Shown here in pieces: positions 56,335 through 64,000 of a stretch of 64,000 nt of DNA. Where the stretch lies: assembly GCA_040954595.2 (NCBI GenBank), contig CM082588.2:5642001-5706000 (forward strand). Reading direction: 5' to 3'. Below the pieces are notes generated by a model. The model saw only the letters and a program-made list of their open reading frames with translations, had not been told where the DNA came from and did no database searches. How positions within the stretch are numbered: position 1 is the first letter of the stretch; every line of letters starts with the position of its first letter. The position numbers and the translations under genes are program-made. The stretch comes from Balanoglossus misakiensis (lineage: Eukaryota; Hemichordata).

Positions 56335-56728
56335 AAGACAATACTTTATTTCCAGGTGTTCTGAGATACAAGTTCAAATCAGGTACACTCATACATTGAA
56401 GTACAAGTATAGAAATCAGTAATCATGTGTACAGGCAGTGAAAACTTCATTTTTAAAATGTGAATGTACGACTACAGTAGCATTGAATTAAGCCAACTCT
56501 GCAATACCTTTGCAGCTGAACACAAATATCCACTTTATTGCATCCAGCACTTGATTTACAACATTGACTAATCACAATATTTCACGAGAGGAAAATTTCA
56601 CAACATGAAACAGACAAGGAAATACACGAGCAAAAGACAGCACAGTATTGTTCAATGTTCAGATTTTTTTTGTCCATACTACAAAGTCATAATTATCATT
56701 TCCCATTTTCTTTCCACACACATCAGTA
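56335..56728 (-). other. CDC5L 3'UTR
   Basis: This region lies between the CDC5L stop codon and an AATAAA on the minus strand (56350-56345), about 380 bp downstream of the stop. It is AT-rich with no open frame of note. Confidence 0.6.
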
Positions 56729-61537
<4,809 letters not shown>

Positions 61538-63677
61538 TTTGGCAGAAGATCGTTGAGCAACTACACGGAAGAAAACAACAACTCTCACCGCAGCTGCACA
61601 GCATGGAATTGTGGGATATGTCAACGCCCTCTCTGCGAAGGACCATACATGTCTTTTGTTTTTCCTTTCTTTTGTTTTTCCAGCCAGTCTGGAAACGTAA
61701 GCTCAATTTCCCAACGATTTTTTAGTAATTTGTTTGGGTTATAAAGGTAGAATAAACGCAGCTGTTGGATTTCACGGCGTTAACACGTACCGTAAAAAGG
61801 CGAAACTTGTTATATGTGACGTCAATCAGTGGGTGGATCTCAAATGCTAATATAGCGATCAACCAATAGAATGAAGCCATTACTATTTTCCATCTAGTGG
61901 CCGCTGCTGGTTGGGAAATAGCGTGCCTTGTTGTTTGAGTTTCTCATACAGACAAACGTAAACGCGTTTATTTCTTTTTAGTTTCATTGGAAAGATTATA
62001 GAGCCACTCAGTTCCAAAAACGAGAGTTTTTGGCGTGATCGGTCAGTGACATCATGTATATGCAAATGTTCACAACTGTCTCAACCCCATGTGCACCGAA
62101 TTTCCCCAAATTTCAGTTTTACATGCAGTACTTGTGTAGAGCCCCTAGCGTGGAATTAGATATCTGTCCTAGTGTCAAGTAAAAGCGGGTTTTCAAAACT
62201 GCCAAAAATCCCCTTAGTCATTTTCGTGAAATTTGGAAAGGTCTTTATCGCGCTATATTATAAACCGAGTGGGGTTATTTTGAAAAGTGTGTTTATCTAT
62301 ATTAATGGCGGGTGGCAGCATGTCATTTACATAGTATGCAGGCGACCAGACTTTACTTTAAATACACAAGGGGAATCCATCAATGATTTAAATGATACCA
62401 TAAATAATGATGCTTTACCTATAAAGAGCTGGATCACTGCAATTTTTATGCGCCTTAGTGTGAAGAAAAGTAAGAGGCTTTTGATTACATCTCCGTATAA
62501 TTTTAATAGGTTATTTGATAGTGATGTATCTCTATGTGTAGACATTGATTGATTTTTATACCGTGTGTTTCATATGCAAAGGTTCTATTTAGATTAAAAT
62601 GATACAAGACACCGTATGTTATTCTACATGTGGATATATAATGAATCAACGTTCGACCACACACAACTTCCATCCCGTTTGTAGGATATGAAAGTAAAAA
62701 TCTCGTCGTTGAACACAATAATTTGTCTTTTGCGGAGACCACGTTCCTTATCTTTCTGTTGAGAGTTTGAGCCCCGATGAAATTTACTCATTGAGTAACT
62801 CACCCCGCTTGCCTAGTAAAATGTTAATAAAATAAATAAATATTAAATTAAATAAATGGTATAATATAATGACCCTTTTACATGTACATGTACCGAAAAT
62901 TCGATATAAACAACTCTTAACAGCTTGGACTAGATTCCCCATCTGTTACAACATGTGCGCATATGTGTTTACTGCCGTGGTTACTATAAGCTTACATTAG
63001 TAGTATTAGTGGACGTGTAAGTGGGACTGATGATGTACTCTTTGTCTTTAAACCACATTTTCAGCCGACTATATGTGCGTGTTTCTACACAAAGGCTCTG
63101 ATGACCTCTGAAAGCAGAGTTCGAATTTTGAATTTGTTCTAATAACCTGCACGTGTTTAACACATGGCGTACGTACAATACATAAGTGGGGTCCATGCAT
63201 GTCCATAGAAATTCGGAATGCACTGCAATTTGTGAAATGTATACGCCCAAGGTCCGTTCAGTCTCCCGTACACGTACGCACGACACTGCAACCTGTTGTT
63301 CGGGTCAAATGAGCAGGCGCATATTTCTTTTCAGATAAAACAAAACAAAACAATTCCTGTTTGAGTCTTCTTTGTTTGGTTGGCATGGAAAATTCACTGA
63401 TAGAGTCTCCGCTCCGAACTCCTAGCGTTGTTCATCAACCAACAGCTTGCCGGGTTTTTTCACGGGGGAATACTCTCAATAATCTGATCGGTACACACAT
63501 TATCGCCACCTGTCGCCGCGATGATGAAATTTATGCGATATACCCCAGTATCATGACTATGAAATATAAGTTATCTGAACAGTTCGCGCGCATATAAACA
63601 ACTTAGAAGAGGCAACTGGCGGAATAAAGCCACTGTGTTTAATATTAGCAGTAACACCAGGTGATCGAAATTCAGCG
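61538..63677. other. Divergent intergenic region, CDC5L (-) and membrane protein gene (+)
   Basis: This region holds the promoters of two divergent genes and a dispersed repeat copy at about 62600-62705. It is mostly AT-rich. The open frames at 61435-61744 (+), 62172-62552 (+) and 63361-63597 (+) have no recognisable family and no splice support. Confidence 0.4.
62600..62705 (+). repeat. Dispersed repeat copy 2
   Basis: This matches the inverted copy at 54833-54940 over about 105 bp with roughly 85-90% identity by eye. It lies in intergenic DNA between CDC5L and the next gene, so the two copies are 7.7 kb apart in opposite orientation. Confidence 0.85.
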
Positions 63678-64000
63678 ATGAAGAACAAAAAACTGATTTT
63701 CATTGTCTTATGCGTTATCCTGTATATGTTCTATAGTCGCCAGCGGTATGCTTTGTCCCCCATCTACAATCTCATGCCGGCACGCCATGCCGACGAGGCG
63801 AGTGAAAACTCCCCCGGAGGTAGTATCCTCGGGACGGCTTCTCGGAGACACGCCGAACGTGGTAACATTGAAGCTACCTTTGCAGTTGAAAACGCCAGCC
63901 ACGTTGCGGGGGACGTGAAACACGGTCCCGGAGGAGCTGTAACCAATATCACCGCGATGGTGAAAGAGATCGGGCAAAGGCACGATTTCGTTGTGCTGTT
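63678..64000 (+). CDS. Type II membrane protein, 5' end only (cut by window edge)
   Basis: The frame is open from ATG at 63678 to the window end (107 complete codons), so the gene continues outside. The N-terminus is MKNKKL, then a hydrophobic segment (about residues 6-20, IFIVLCVILYMFY), then a hydrophilic stem with two N-glycosylation sequons (NAS at 72-74 and NIT at 90-92). This short basic tail, single signal anchor and glycosylated stem is the classic Golgi glycosyltransferase or sulfotransferase layout. The last visible residues, KEIGQRHDFVVL, could begin the catalytic domain. The enzyme class cannot be decided from this part. Confidence 0.7.
   Translation, partial: MKNKKLIFIVLCVILYMFYSRQRYALSPIYNLMPARHADEASENSPGGSILGTASRRHAERGNIEATFAVENASHVAGDVKHGPGGAVTNITAMVKEIGQRHDFVVL

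Noticed and set aside
61890-61915. Possible CTCF-like site (CCATCTAGTGGCCGC)
   Set aside because: It lacks one base of the core spacing and deviates at several fixed positions.

Overview
This is a gene-rich window from an invertebrate animal genome. It carries compact spliced genes with GT-AG introns of about 0.1-1.3 kb, AATAAA/ATTAAA polyadenylation signals, metazoan core-promoter motifs and abundant minisatellites. The set of deuterostome-like orthologues and the repeat-rich intergenic DNA fit a cephalochordate (amphioxus) best. That assignment is an inference; another invertebrate cannot be excluded by reading alone. Exons were built by hand from splice sites, reading phase and remembered family sequences. 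Every complete model closes in frame.

Layout. 1-4.4 kb: no gene recognised until a housekeeping-type promoter near 4.08-4.11 kb. 4.4-5.7 kb (+): MIX23 (CCDC58), a mitochondrial intermembrane-space protein. 6.7-9.5 kb (+): RPF2, a Brix-domain 60S assembly factor. 10.6-14.3 kb (+): two tandem paralogues encoding small secretory thioredoxin-fold proteins with a CKEC active site. 15.4-19.25 kb (+): an ER Hsp70 (BiP/HSPA5 type) ending in KEEL. 19.9-21.3 kb (-): a third thioredoxin-fold gene with the same exon phases but no CxxC, convergent on the BiP gene. 22.4-27.4 kb (+): WDCP (C2orf44). 28.6-35.7 kb: four abutting tandem arrays (36, 74, 71 and about 143 bp units). 35.7-39.2 kb: repeat-rich DNA and the probable 3'UTR of the next gene. 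39.2-55.8 kb (-): a 26-exon LRRK gene (ankyrin-LRR-Roc-COR-kinase-WD40-like). 56.7-61.5 kb (-): CDC5L. 63.7 kb to the edge (+): the first exon of a type II membrane protein.

How the genes relate. The most coherent neighbourhood is 10.6-21.3 kb, where an ER chaperone gene is flanked by three small secretory thioredoxin-fold genes of one family. Two look redox-active; the third has lost the active-site cysteines but kept the second cysteine pair. An ERSE-like element lies upstream of the BiP gene. Co-regulation in ER protein folding is a reasonable but untested reading. The other genes are housekeeping or signalling loci. The minisatellite block fills the gap between the convergent WDCP and LRRK genes.
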